A stretch of 64,000 nt of DNA, taken from assembly GCA_942493365.1 (NCBI GenBank), contig OW818697.1, forward strand, positions 496,001 to 560,000. Direction: 5' to 3'. The stretch comes from UBA8949 sp942493365 (GTDB taxonomy: Bacteria; Bacillota; Clostridia; Saccharofermentanales; UBA5734). The translations under genes were made by a program, and so were the position numbers. The notes beneath the pieces are model-generated. The model saw nothing but the letters and a program-made list of their open reading frames with translations, searched no databases and was not told the origin of the DNA. This document shows, piece after piece, positions 1 through 7,867 of the stretch; position 1 is the first letter of the stretch; every line of letters starts with the position of its first letter.

Positions 1-392
1 GCGATGATGATCAGAAAGGCCAGGAAGGCGATGGCGACACTGGCCAGCAAGCGGGCGGCAACGATGGCCGGCAGATCACTGGTGAGCTGCTGGAGATAGA
101 AAAAGAGGCCGATGGACGCCGCGGCGGAGGCGATGTTCGTCAGGACAAACGGCAGTGCTTTGGCCGAGAGGCGGGTCCCGAGGACAGCCAGCGCCATACC
201 CCAGACAATGCCGATGGCCGAGGCCAGCAGGAGATCGTCGAAGAGTTTGACCGGGCCGGTCGATTCGAGCTGGGTGAGAACGGATGCTGCCACAGCTGCG
301 ATCAGCGCGCAGAGCATCGAAGCCGGAAAGCGCAGGAAGGACTTGGCGCCGCCGCCAAAAACACGGCCGATGGCCTGTGAGATTTTGCCCAT
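1..392 (-). CDS. DUF4153-like membrane protein, N-terminal part (runs off the window)
   Basis: An open frame on the minus strand starts with ATG at 392 and stays open to the window edge (about 130 codons visible). A GAGGT ribosome site lies a few bases upstream. The visible protein begins MGKISQAIGRVFGG, has an amphipathic basic start, and then at least four hydrophobic stretches separated by short polar loops, so it is an integral membrane protein. The opening (short basic helix, then an R-F-P motif leading into the first membrane segment) resembles DUF4153 proteins as I remember them. No enzymatic function is known to me for this family. The C-terminal part and the stop are outside the window, so length and domain content cannot be checked. 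Confidence 0.6.
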   Translation of the reverse strand, partial: MGKISQAIGRVFGGGAKSFLRFPASMLCALIAAVAASVLTQLESTGPVKLFDDLLLASAIGIVWGMALAVLGTRLSAKALPFVLTNIASAAASIGLFFYLQQLTSDLPAIVAARLLASVAIAFLAFLIII

Positions 393-523
393 GATGGTGT
401 ACCTCGTTCTTTATAACTGATTAAGGTCATTATAGCACAGGCAGGATTGGCGCTTGTGTTTGAAGTTGATGGTAAAAAGGAATAAAATGAAACGTAAATG
501 TGTGCGGCAAGGAGTTGAGCAAA

Positions 524-982
524 ATGTTATTGGTGAGTGCATGCCTGGCCGGTATTAAATGCCGATACAGCGGCAGTGGCTGCGAGGATGCCGATATTGC
601 CGAACTCGTGCGGCAGGGCAAGGCCATCCCGGTTTGCCCCGAAGTGCTCGGCGGCCTGGGCACGCCGCGCCCCAGCTGTGAGATTGTTATGGACGCGGAC
701 AAAGGGCGGCGCGCCATCAGCAAAGACGGCCGTGACTTTACAGCTGAATTTAACCGTGGCGCCAAGCGGATGCTGGCCATAGCCAAAGCGATCGACTGCC
801 AGAAGGCCATCCTCAAGTCCAGAAGCCCGTCCTGCGGCTGTGGGTTGATTTATGACGGGACGTTCAGCGGCAAGCTGGTCAGCGGTAACGGCTTCGCTGC
901 CGAGCTGCTGCTCGGTCATGGTGTCAAGGTTTTTACGGAAAACGACTTTCACAAGGACAATATGGCTTTCATCAACAAATAA
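524..982 (+). CDS. DUF523 family protein
   Basis: This 152-residue protein starts at the ATG at 524, preceded by AAGGAG; an in-frame ATG 24 bases earlier lacks a ribosome site. It begins MLLVSACLAGIKCRYSG and has the family pattern: N-terminal SACLxGxxCRYxG, the CPExxGGLGTPR block near residue 45, and a late KSRSPSCG motif. These conserved cysteines are the hallmark of DUF523, a widespread family in anaerobes whose biochemical role is not established as far as I know. It runs convergent with the VanY-like lipoprotein gene, with only 17 bases between the two stops. The length is normal for the family. I am confident of the family but not of any function. Confidence 0.85.
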   Translation: MLLVSACLAGIKCRYSGSGCEDADIAELVRQGKAIPVCPEVLGGLGTPRPSCEIVMDADKGRRAISKDGRDFTAEFNRGAKRMLAIAKAIDCQKAILKSRSPSCGCGLIYDGTFSGKLVSGNGFAAELLLGHGVKVFTENDFHKDNMAFINK

Positions 983-999
983 GCTGCAAACTGCGTGGG

Positions 1000-1827
1000 C
1001 TAGCCGGCGCTTGCGATGTATTCTTCGAGTGTCCAATTGTTGTCGAAACAGATCGTGGCCGGGTCAACGCCGACATAGCGGTAGTGCCAAGCCTCATAGT
1101 GATAATCGGTGATGGACTCCTTGCCCTCAGGGTAGCGCAAGATGAAGCCGTATTTTGCGGCGTTCTGATCGAGCCAGAGGCCGGCGGCCGAGGTGCCAAA
1201 AGACGTCGAAACCTTGCTGGTGGTGCCGTCACCAAAATCCAGCGCCAGGCCGAGCTGGTGCTCCGAGCGGCCTTCGAGGGCGTTGTAGGGAACCGTCCAG
1301 TAGAGGCCTTTGCGATCGATGGCGCTGAGAAAACTGCTGTGCTGCTGGGTGTAACTGCGGTAAGCTGACATCAGTTGCAAGGTGACGCCGGTGTCGGCGA
1401 GGCAGGCGTCGCGCAGTTGGATCCAGGCAGCATTGGCTTCGGGTTGCAACTGGCGGCTGGTGCCGTCTGCCGTGACCAATGGCGGCACAAAATCAGCTGA
1501 CAGGGCGTAGTATTTATTAACGAGTGCAGTCAGGCTGAGTGGATCGACGACGGGATCAGGGGTGATGGTGCGCGGGTCGGCGAAACCATTGTAGTAGACG
1601 ATGCCAATTGGCGCGGGCTTTGGTGTCGGCACTGGTGTCGGCGCTGGCGTTGGCGTTGGCGATGGAGTCGGCGTCGGCGTCGGTGTCGGCGTGATCGTTG
1701 GCGCAGGCGCAGCTGTCTGTAAAACCGTAGCGATCGTGGTCGGGGCTGCCAGACAACTGGCCATCAGCAGGACGGTCAAAATGACCATAATAAGAGCCAA
1801 TGAGACTGGTAAATCCGTCTTTTTCAT
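1000..1827 (-). CDS. D-alanyl-D-alanine carboxypeptidase-like lipoprotein (M15B/VanY family)
   Basis: The 275-residue product is an exported cell-wall peptidase. The N-terminus is a lipoprotein signal with lipobox LMASC near residue 25, followed by a long proline/threonine spacer (about residues 40-75) that should hold the enzyme away from the membrane. The catalytic domain carries the M15B zinc signature: SAYRSYTQQ, then SEHQLGLALD (the SxHxxGxAxD motif), and EAWHYRYVG near the C-terminus with the last zinc ligand. Members trim the terminal D-alanine from peptidoglycan stem peptides; vancomycin resistance VanY is one branch, but nothing nearby suggests a van cluster, so wall remodelling is more likely. 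ATG start at 1827. Confidence 0.87.
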   Translation of the reverse strand: MKKTDLPVSLALIMVILTVLLMASCLAAPTTIATVLQTAAPAPTITPTPTPTPTPSPTPTPAPTPVPTPKPAPIGIVYYNGFADPRTITPDPVVDPLSLTALVNKYYALSADFVPPLVTADGTSRQLQPEANAAWIQLRDACLADTGVTLQLMSAYRSYTQQHSSFLSAIDRKGLYWTVPYNALEGRSEHQLGLALDFGDGTTSKVSTSFGTSAAGLWLDQNAAKYGFILRYPEGKESITDYHYEAWHYRYVGVDPATICFDNNWTLEEYIASAG

Positions 1828-1933
1828 AGCTTAATCATAATTCGCCGACCGCGTGGTGTCAACAATCCTCAACCCTTGACTTGTCGGCTGCAAGAATATG
1901 CAATATATGTTTTCAAAACTTGCAAATACATGA

Positions 1934-1962
1934 TTGACGAATCGCTAAAGCCCTGCTATAAT
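1934..1962 (+). promoter_or_regulatory. Predicted promoter of the amt-glnK leader
   Basis: TTGACG at 1934-1939 and TATAAT at 1957-1962 are separated by 17 bases, a near-consensus vegetative promoter. Transcription should begin around 1968-1970, just at the first leader hairpin, leaving an untranslated leader of about 180 bases before amt. Confidence 0.7.
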
Positions 1963-1969
1963 CACTCAT

Positions 1970-2028
1970 GACTGAAGGAATCAGTCGGACGATGGTGTTC
2001 TGCCGCAAGGCACAGCGCCATTTTTTGT
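1970..2028 (+). promoter_or_regulatory. Amt leader: small hairpin followed by an intrinsic terminator (candidate attenuator)
   Basis: GACTGA (1970-1975) pairs with TCAGTC (1981-1986) around a five-base loop. A 13-pair hairpin with a GCAA loop follows (1992-2021, one mismatch and two G-T pairs), running directly into a T tract. This is a good intrinsic terminator located after the promoter and before the amt ribosome site. The same TCAGTC recurs at 2034-2039, and ACCATC at 2059-2064 can pair with GATGGT at 1991-1996, so competing folds are possible. I do not recognise a named riboswitch or an ANTAR target, since the loops do not match that hexaloop pattern. Confidence 0.55.
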
Positions 2029-2150
2029 TTTTATCAGTCGCCGTTTTTCGGCGGCGAAACCATCATTAGCAAGGGCGCTTTTTGATTTTATGTGAAGGCG
2101 CTCTTTTTGTTACTTGCAAAAGAGCGGTCAAAAAAAGGAGGACAAACAAT

Positions 2151-3401
2151 ATGCTATCCATCAACACCGGAGATACAGCCTTTGTGCTGATCTGCAGCGC
2201 CATGGTGCTGCTGATGACCCCGGCGCTGGCCTTTTTCTATGGCGGTCTGGTTCGTCGCAAAAACGTTCTCAACACCATGATGTCATCCTACATGATCGTC
2301 GCCGTTTCGTCGGTGATGTGGGTCCTCGTGGGCTACACCATCAGCTTTGGACCTGACATTGGCGGTGTTTTCGGCAATCTGAACTGGTTTGGCATGAACG
2401 GGGTCGGCTGGGAACCCAACGCCGACTACGCCGCCACCATTCCGCATCTGGCCTTTGCCGTCTTTCAGATGATGTTCGCCGTCATCACCCCAGCCCTGAT
2501 CACCGGTGCCGTCGCTGAACGCATGAAGTTTTCGGCCCTGATGATATTCACCCCCCTCTGGCTGCTGGTTGTCTACTACCCGCTGACCCATATGGTCTGG
2601 GGCAAGGGTGGGTTGATCAATCTGCTGGGCGCCGTTGACTTTGCCGGCGGCAACGTGGTTCATATTTCTTCGGGCATCTCGGCCCTCGTGCTCTGCCTGA
2701 TGCTGGGTAAGCGCCGCCAGCACGGCATGGTCAAGATGGTGCCGCACAATGTGCCCTTCGTCCTCTTGGGCGCCGGCCTCCTGTACTTCGGCTGGTTCGG
2801 CTTCAACGCCGGCAGCGCCTTGGCCGCCAACGGTCTGGCTGCCCATGCCTTTCTGACCACCAACACCGCCGCCGCTGTCGCCATGCTGTCCTGGATCGTG
2901 GTCGAGATGATCACGGTCAAGAAAGCCACCGCCGTCGGGGCCGCCACCGGCGCGGTCGTCGGTCTGGTGGCCATTACGCCAGGCGCGGGTTTTGTCCCGG
3001 TCTGGGCCGCCGTCATCATCGGCGCGCTGGTTAGCCCGATCTGCTGGTTTGCTATCAGCTTCCTCAAGTCCAAGCTCGGTTATGACGACGCCCTCGACGC
3101 CTTTGGCTGCCACGGCATCGGCGGCATCTGGGGCGGCATCGCCACCGGCCTTTTCGCCCAGACCTCGATCAACGGTTTGGCCAAAGCCAACGGCTTGGTC
3201 TTCGGTGACACCGCGCTGATCGTCGCCCAGCTCGAAGCCATCGGCATCACCATCGTCCTGGCCGCGGTCGGCACCTTTGTCATCGCCAAAATCATCAGCC
3301 TCTTCATGCCGCTGCGCGTCGCGCCTCGCGATGAGATGGAAGGCCTCGACGGCACCCAGCACGGCGAATCGGCCTATCCCTCATTCACCGGCCTGGATTG
3401 A
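2151..3401 (+). CDS. amt: Ammonium transporter
   Basis: This is a 416-residue Amt/MEP/Rh channel for ammonium uptake across the cytoplasmic membrane. The start is the ATG at 2151, with AAAGGAGG nine bases upstream; the open frame reaches further upstream but has no ribosome site there. About eleven membrane segments are apparent, with family motifs ALAFFYGGLVRRKN near residue 25, the twin-histidine helix region (FAGGNVVHISSG near residue 165), and DALDAFGCHGIGG near residue 305, which holds the second pore histidine. glnK follows 27 bases downstream, the classic amt-glnK pair in which the P-II protein plugs the channel when nitrogen is plentiful. Expression is probably controlled through the hairpin-rich leader. 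Confidence 0.96.
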   Translation: MLSINTGDTAFVLICSAMVLLMTPALAFFYGGLVRRKNVLNTMMSSYMIVAVSSVMWVLVGYTISFGPDIGGVFGNLNWFGMNGVGWEPNADYAATIPHLAFAVFQMMFAVITPALITGAVAERMKFSALMIFTPLWLLVVYYPLTHMVWGKGGLINLLGAVDFAGGNVVHISSGISALVLCLMLGKRRQHGMVKMVPHNVPFVLLGAGLLYFGWFGFNAGSALAANGLAAHAFLTTNTAAAVAMLSWIVVEMITVKKATAVGAATGAVVGLVAITPGAGFVPVWAAVIIGALVSPICWFAISFLKSKLGYDDALDAFGCHGIGGIWGGIATGLFAQTSINGLAKANGLVFGDTALIVAQLEAIGITIVLAAVGTFVIAKIISLFMPLRVAPRDEMEGLDGTQHGESAYPSFTGLD

Positions 3402-3428
3402 CAGGTCATCCTGAAAGGAAGTGCCATC

Positions 3429-3773
3429 ATGAAAAAGATTGAAGCCATCATCCGGCCGTCGCGCCTGGAGGAAGTCAAAGAAGCCCTGAAATTACTCAAT
3501 CTCGGCGGCCTGACCATCACCCAGGTCATGGGCTGCGGCCGTCAGCAGGGTTACACGGAAGTGTTCCGCGGCAATTCGGTCGACATCAATGTGCTGCAAA
3601 AAATACGCGTCGAAATTGTCGTCCCCGACGCCATGGCTGAATCGGTCATCGACAGCATCATCGAAGCCGCGCGCATCGGCGAAATCGGCGATGGCAAGAT
3701 TTTCATCAGCGACATCCAGGAGGCCATCCGCATCCGCACCGGTGAACGCGGCAACGTGGCGTTGCAAGCCTGA
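3429..3773 (+). CDS. glnK: P-II nitrogen regulatory protein (GlnK/GlnB)
   Basis: The 114-residue P-II protein has the usual trimer fold signature: MKKIEAIIRPSRLEEVKEAL at the start, the T-loop region GCGRQQGYTEVFRGNS, and the C-terminal block GEIGDGKIFISDIQEAIRIR that binds ATP/ADP with 2-oxoglutarate. At the place where enteric proteins have the uridylylated Tyr51, this T-loop has RGNSVDIN, with no tyrosine, so control by uridylylation is unlikely and direct effector binding should suffice. It lies 27 bases after amt with its own AAAGGAAG ribosome site and is almost certainly cotranscribed. Its expected partner is Amt. Confidence 0.94.
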   Translation: MKKIEAIIRPSRLEEVKEALKLLNLGGLTITQVMGCGRQQGYTEVFRGNSVDINVLQKIRVEIVVPDAMAESVIDSIIEAARIGEIGDGKIFISDIQEAIRIRTGERGNVALQA

Positions 3774-3785
3774 GCAGTCGGTCCT

Positions 3786-4460
3786 TCAGTCCAATGTAGC
3801 CTGTCCGTCGCCGCTGATCGGAATGGTCGGCCCTGAAAAGGACGGCAGCGACTGAAAAACCTCGCAGTCGAGGAAGGCCTTGAGGCGCGCGGGGTATTCG
3901 CGCAGGCGGTACTTTAAGTCTTCATTGAAAACAACATAGCCGCAATCGACCCCATCGAGCTCATACCCGAGTTCGACGCCGATATAGAGGGCGCGCGACA
4001 GATGGAAATCCTGTGTTGTGATCAGCGCGCGCTTGACGCAGAAGACGCTTTGCGCCCGAAAGACCGTGTCAAACGTGTCAAAACCGGCGTGATCCATAAA
4101 GATATCTTCGGCAGGTATGCCGGCATCCAGCAGATACTGGCGCATGACGCCAACCTCGTTGTATTCGGGTCGACCGTGATCACCGGACACGAGGATTTTG
4201 TTCGTCACACCGCTGTTGTAAATTTTGACGGCCATGTCCAAACGGTCCTGGAGAATGCCGCTGGGCGTGCCGTCTTCGTGAACCAGCGCGCCGGGCACGA
4301 TGACACAGTCGTAGGGTTCTTGCTGCGCCAATTTATCGAAAGCGAGCAGTCTGGTCGCGCCGATTGCCGAAACATGCCAGTCGATCAAAATAACAGCGAC
4401 CAGCAGCAAAAGCGCCAGCCCAGACAGCGCAAGTATTAATCTTTTCAACCGACGTTTCAT
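3786..4460 (-). CDS. SanA/YdcF-type (DUF218) membrane-anchored protein
   Basis: This 224-residue protein has one N-terminal membrane anchor (residues about 8-27) and an extracytoplasmic DUF218 domain. Family features visible are YDCVIVPGALVHEDGTPS after the anchor, DRLDMAVKIYNSG, KILVSGDHGRPEYNE and the later ALITTQDFHLSRALYI. In Escherichia coli the SanA, ElyC and YdcF relatives affect envelope integrity, vancomycin exclusion or lipid-carrier metabolism; the exact reaction is unclear. The gene is convergent with glnK (12 bases between stops) and divergent from the GGDEF-EAL gene. The length matches SanA. Confidence 0.85.
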   Translation of the reverse strand: MKRRLKRLILALSGLALLLLVAVILIDWHVSAIGATRLLAFDKLAQQEPYDCVIVPGALVHEDGTPSGILQDRLDMAVKIYNSGVTNKILVSGDHGRPEYNEVGVMRQYLLDAGIPAEDIFMDHAGFDTFDTVFRAQSVFCVKRALITTQDFHLSRALYIGVELGYELDGVDCGYVVFNEDLKYRLREYPARLKAFLDCEVFQSLPSFSGPTIPISGDGQATLD

Positions 4461-4600
4461 GGAGAAATCCCCCTTGCAGTTGTAAGTCTATCATATTTTA
4501 AAACTTCTTTGAAATGACCTAATCAAATTTGAGAAAAGAGCGTAATATAGTATAGATAAAGGATCAAGCCAATCAAGGTCAGCCTGAGAGGAATCCTCTG

Positions 4601-6985
4601 GTGAAAAAGGGCAGCAAGCTAAAACTAGCGAAGATTATTTTGGCGCTCTATTTTGCGTTGCTTGTTGTGGCAGTCATTGACAATGCAGATGTTTGGCTGA
4701 GTTTACTGATTCTTATCGCGCCCGCACTGGCCGGCGTCGTGCTCCTGCTGAGCTACTTCCGCTCGAGTGCGCACTGGAAACCACAACTTGTTTTTGGCGT
4801 AGCGGCAATCGTCTGGTTTATATACAAACTTCCAATGGCCCTGGCGATGGCTGGTCTCGTGGCCTCAGACTGGGTATCCCTGATGGATGATATCGCCCTG
4901 ATTCCCAATTTGATGCTGGCGCTGTGTGCCGGCTTGCTACTGCTGTCCTTCCGTAAAATCCTGCAGACCATTCAAATCGTTTTTGATATTTTATCCTCAG
5001 GACTGCTCAGCCTGCTGCTGATCTGGGTCTTTTTCAAACAGGAGATCCTTGAAGTCATCGACACGGCTAACCGCCAAGCCATTATGGCGGTATTGGCCGG
5101 TCTATTTGATTACATTGCGCTCGTATCAGTCGTTCTGCTGCTGACGACTGTTCGTGGAACCCTTAAAACGCATCTGGTCCGGGTGATGAGCGAATCTATC
5201 ATTCTTTTCGCCGTGGCAGATATCAGCCACCTTGTTTTACGACATCTCTATCCGGCGGTTGACCATTCATTTGTGGATGCTCTGTATGCGCTTTCGTATT
5301 TGTTTCTGGCGGTCGCTGGCTTCAATTGTCTCGCCGAGCCAGCGTGGAGACCCGAAATCCAAGAAGCCGCAAACCGGCAAAAATCATCAACGGACAAATA
5401 CATCAGGATGCTGTTCTTTGTCCTGGCAGTTGCGGTTTTTCTGATCTTCGGCACTAACCTAAAGACAACCGACATTCTGCTGCTGTTGGGACTTGGGCTA
5501 TTCTACCAAATCGTCAATGGTCTGATCCAGAATGGTCTGAAAAACCAAAAAATTCTGCAGCTGCAGCGCGAAATGAACATACGCCTGGAACAAAGCGTGG
5601 TGGAGCGGACTGAGCAACTGCGTATCTCCAACAAGCAACTGCAAAGGATTTCTATCCATGACGATGTGACGGGGTTGTATAACCGCCGGCATTTCCATAA
5701 AGAGATTGATCTGATGCTTCGCCTGAACAAGCCTGACGACATGGTCGTGGTCTTCTTCATTGACCTGGACCGCTTCAAGGGGGTCAATGACACCCATGGC
5801 CATGATGTGGGCGACAAAGTTCTGATGATCGTTGCCGAACGTTTGACCAAGCTGAAACGTCCTCATGCCGTTTTGGCCCGTCTGGGCGGCGATGAATTCG
5901 TGCTGGCGATTCGCGACCAACTCAGTTCGGACGATATCGCCGAGCTGGCTGGCCAGTTGGTTGAATGCTGCCGGTTGCCGGTGGTCATCGAGCCGTTTCA
6001 CTTTCACCTGACGATGAGTGTTGGCATCGCGGTCTATCCCAATGACGCGACGCAAAGCGTGATGCTGATGAAATACGCGGATATTGCCATGTACCAGGCC
6101 AAGGAGCGGGGCAGTAATCAGTACGCCTTTTTCAGCCAGGAACAAAAGAGCAAAGTCCAGCGTCGCGCGAAGATCGAAATGCTGCTGAAGAACGCTGATT
6201 TTGATCAGGAATTTGAAATGGTCTATCAACCGCAATTCAGTTTGCCTGACCGGCGGCTGATCGGCGCTGAAGCGTTGTTTCGCTGGAATAATCCGCAGGA
6301 AGGCATGATCATGCCGGGCGAGTCGATTCCCATCGCTGAAGACAATGGCATGATCATCCCGATCGGCCTTTGGATCATCCGGCAGGTGATCCGTCAGGCG
6401 ATCCGATGGAACGACGAGCTGGGACTCGATCTAAAACTGGCGCTAAACGTATCGCCGCGGCAACTGGATCAGGCTGATTTCCAAAAAGAGCTGCAAATGC
6501 TGATGCACGAAGTCGCGATACACCCAGGCTGGCTTGATTTTGAAATCACGGAGTCAATCGCGCTGAATGAAGACGAGAAGATTGGCGAGATCCTGAAACA
6601 GATTTCTCAAATGGGCATAACCTTATCGGTCGATGATTTTGGCACGGGTTATTCATCGCTGAGTTATCTGAAAAAATATCCGATCAATCGCATCAAAATC
6701 GCCCGTCAACTGGTCGAGAGTTCGGTCGGCAACGAGCAAAACACCAGCATCCTCAAAGCCATCATTGTCATGTCCAAAGCATTGGATATGACCGCGATCG
6801 CCGAGGGGGTCGAGGACGAAAACCAACTGGCCTTGCTGAACACCCTTAAATGCGATGAGGTGCAAGGCTACCTGACCGGTCGACCGGTTCGGGTAGCTGA
6901 GTTTGAAGAGCGATTCATCAAGTCGGCTCGCGCAGCCGCTGAAAAGACTAGACCTGCGTCGTCAGTGGATCAAAGCGAAGGCTAA
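4601..6985 (+). CDS. Membrane GGDEF-EAL protein (cyclic di-GMP turnover)
   Basis: The 794-residue protein starts with GTG at 4601 after an AGAGGA site. Residues about 1-280 hold seven or eight membrane segments, followed by a short coiled coil (about 305-345). The GGDEF domain has an intact GGDEF signature near residue 430, but the inhibitory I-site position reads RPHA instead of RxxD. The EAL domain has EAL near residue 557, then NVSPRQ, FEITES, DDFGTGYSS, AEGVED and a DEVQGYLTGRP ending, so most metal and catalytic residues are present; the usual KID triplet reads KIA. It could therefore make, degrade or do both with cyclic di-GMP. Its last 38 bases overlap the convergent nadC gene. Confidence 0.93.
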   Translation: MKKGSKLKLAKIILALYFALLVVAVIDNADVWLSLLILIAPALAGVVLLLSYFRSSAHWKPQLVFGVAAIVWFIYKLPMALAMAGLVASDWVSLMDDIALIPNLMLALCAGLLLLSFRKILQTIQIVFDILSSGLLSLLLIWVFFKQEILEVIDTANRQAIMAVLAGLFDYIALVSVVLLLTTVRGTLKTHLVRVMSESIILFAVADISHLVLRHLYPAVDHSFVDALYALSYLFLAVAGFNCLAEPAWRPEIQEAANRQKSSTDKYIRMLFFVLAVAVFLIFGTNLKTTDILLLLGLGLFYQIVNGLIQNGLKNQKILQLQREMNIRLEQSVVERTEQLRISNKQLQRISIHDDVTGLYNRRHFHKEIDLMLRLNKPDDMVVVFFIDLDRFKGVNDTHGHDVGDKVLMIVAERLTKLKRPHAVLARLGGDEFVLAIRDQLSSDDIAELAGQLVECCRLPVVIEPFHFHLTMSVGIAVYPNDATQSVMLMKYADIAMYQAKERGSNQYAFFSQEQKSKVQRRAKIEMLLKNADFDQEFEMVYQPQFSLPDRRLIGAEALFRWNNPQEGMIMPGESIPIAEDNGMIIPIGLWIIRQVIRQAIRWNDELGLDLKLALNVSPRQLDQADFQKELQMLMHEVAIHPGWLDFEITESIALNEDEKIGEILKQISQMGITLSVDDFGTGYSSLSYLKKYPINRIKIARQLVESSVGNEQNTSILKAIIVMSKALDMTAIAEGVEDENQLALLNTLKCDEVQGYLTGRPVRVAEFEERFIKSARAAAEKTRPASSVDQSEG

Positions 6986-7844
6986 TGTCCATCGCCTTGA
7001 CGGTGTGGGTCAAGGCACCGATGGAAATCAGATCGATACCGGTGGCGGCCAGCGATTTGAGGTCGCGATCCCCCATGTTGCCGGAAATCTCAACAATGGC
7101 CTGATGGTTGATTTGCTTGACGGCTGCTTCGATCGCGGTCTGGTCCATGTTGTCCAGCATAATTATGTCAGCTTTGCAGGCCAGGGCCTCGGCGATCATG
7201 GCGCTGTTTTCAACTTCAACTTCAACCTTCAAAGTGTGCGGCGCATGCGCGCGCGCAGCCATAACCGCTGCGGTGATGCCGCCGGCCGCCTGGATGTGGT
7301 TGTCCTTGATCAGGACACCATCGGACAGGTTGAAGCGATGGTTGGAACCGCCGCCGATGCGAACAGCGTATTTTTCAAGGATACGCAGGCCGGGTGTCGT
7401 CTTGCGGGTGTCGGTGATGCGGGCCGGGGTGCCAGCAACCTGTTCAACGACGCGCGCGGTCTTGGTCGCGATGGCCGACAGGCGCTGCAGGAGGTTGAGG
7501 GCGACGCGCTCGCCGGTCAGGATGGCGTGGGCAGGGCCGCTTATTTTGGCGATGATGTCGCCGCTGCGAATGCTGCTGCCTTCGGTGGCATTGAGTTCGA
7601 CACGTATTGACGGATCCAGCAGTTCAAAGACCCGGCAGAATACCGGCAGCCCGCAGATCCGGCCATCTTCTTTGGCCAGCAGTCGCCCGCTGATGCGGGT
7701 CGCTGGTGAAACGACGGCGGTCGTGGTGATGTCGCCGGTTCCGATGTCCTCAGCCAACGCCCGTTCGATAATCGGGTCGATGAGCAGCCAATTTAAACCA
7801 GGGGCATTTTCCAGTGTCGCTTTGCGATAAATAGTGGCGGTCAT
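6948..7844 (-). CDS. nadC: Nicotinate-nucleotide pyrophosphorylase (quinolinate phosphoribosyltransferase)
   Basis: NadC (298 residues) converts quinolinate and PRPP to nicotinate mononucleotide, carbon dioxide and pyrophosphate in NAD synthesis. Motifs seen are EDIGTGDITT near residue 34, LLQRLSAIATKTARVV, the RKTTPGLRILEKYAVRIGGG substrate-binding stretch, and LKVEVEVEN followed by IMLDNM. GAAGGAGGG precedes the ATG at 7844. It lies 23 bases after nadB on the same strand, forming nadB-nadC. The quinolinate synthase gene nadA, often in the same operon, is not in this window. The 3' end overlaps the convergent GGDEF-EAL gene by 38 bases. Confidence 0.96.
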   Translation of the reverse strand: MTATIYRKATLENAPGLNWLLIDPIIERALAEDIGTGDITTTAVVSPATRISGRLLAKEDGRICGLPVFCRVFELLDPSIRVELNATEGSSIRSGDIIAKISGPAHAILTGERVALNLLQRLSAIATKTARVVEQVAGTPARITDTRKTTPGLRILEKYAVRIGGGSNHRFNLSDGVLIKDNHIQAAGGITAAVMAARAHAPHTLKVEVEVENSAMIAEALACKADIIMLDNMDQTAIEAAVKQINHQAIVEISGNMGDRDLKSLAATGIDLISIGALTHTVKAMDISLRFDPLTTQV

Positions 7845-7867
7845 AGTTTTGCCCTCCTTCAGGTCTT

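Noticed and set aside
1970..2026. ANTAR-type antiterminator target in the amt leader
   Set aside because: Two hairpins before a gene for ammonium uptake suggested it, but the loops (AGGAA and GCAA) lack the hexaloop with A at position 1 and G at position 4.
2283..3362. Long minus-strand open frame across amt
   Set aside because: It lies fully antisense to amt, its composition (rich in Asp, Gly, His) is typical of GC-rich antisense frames, and it has no ribosome site or family motif.
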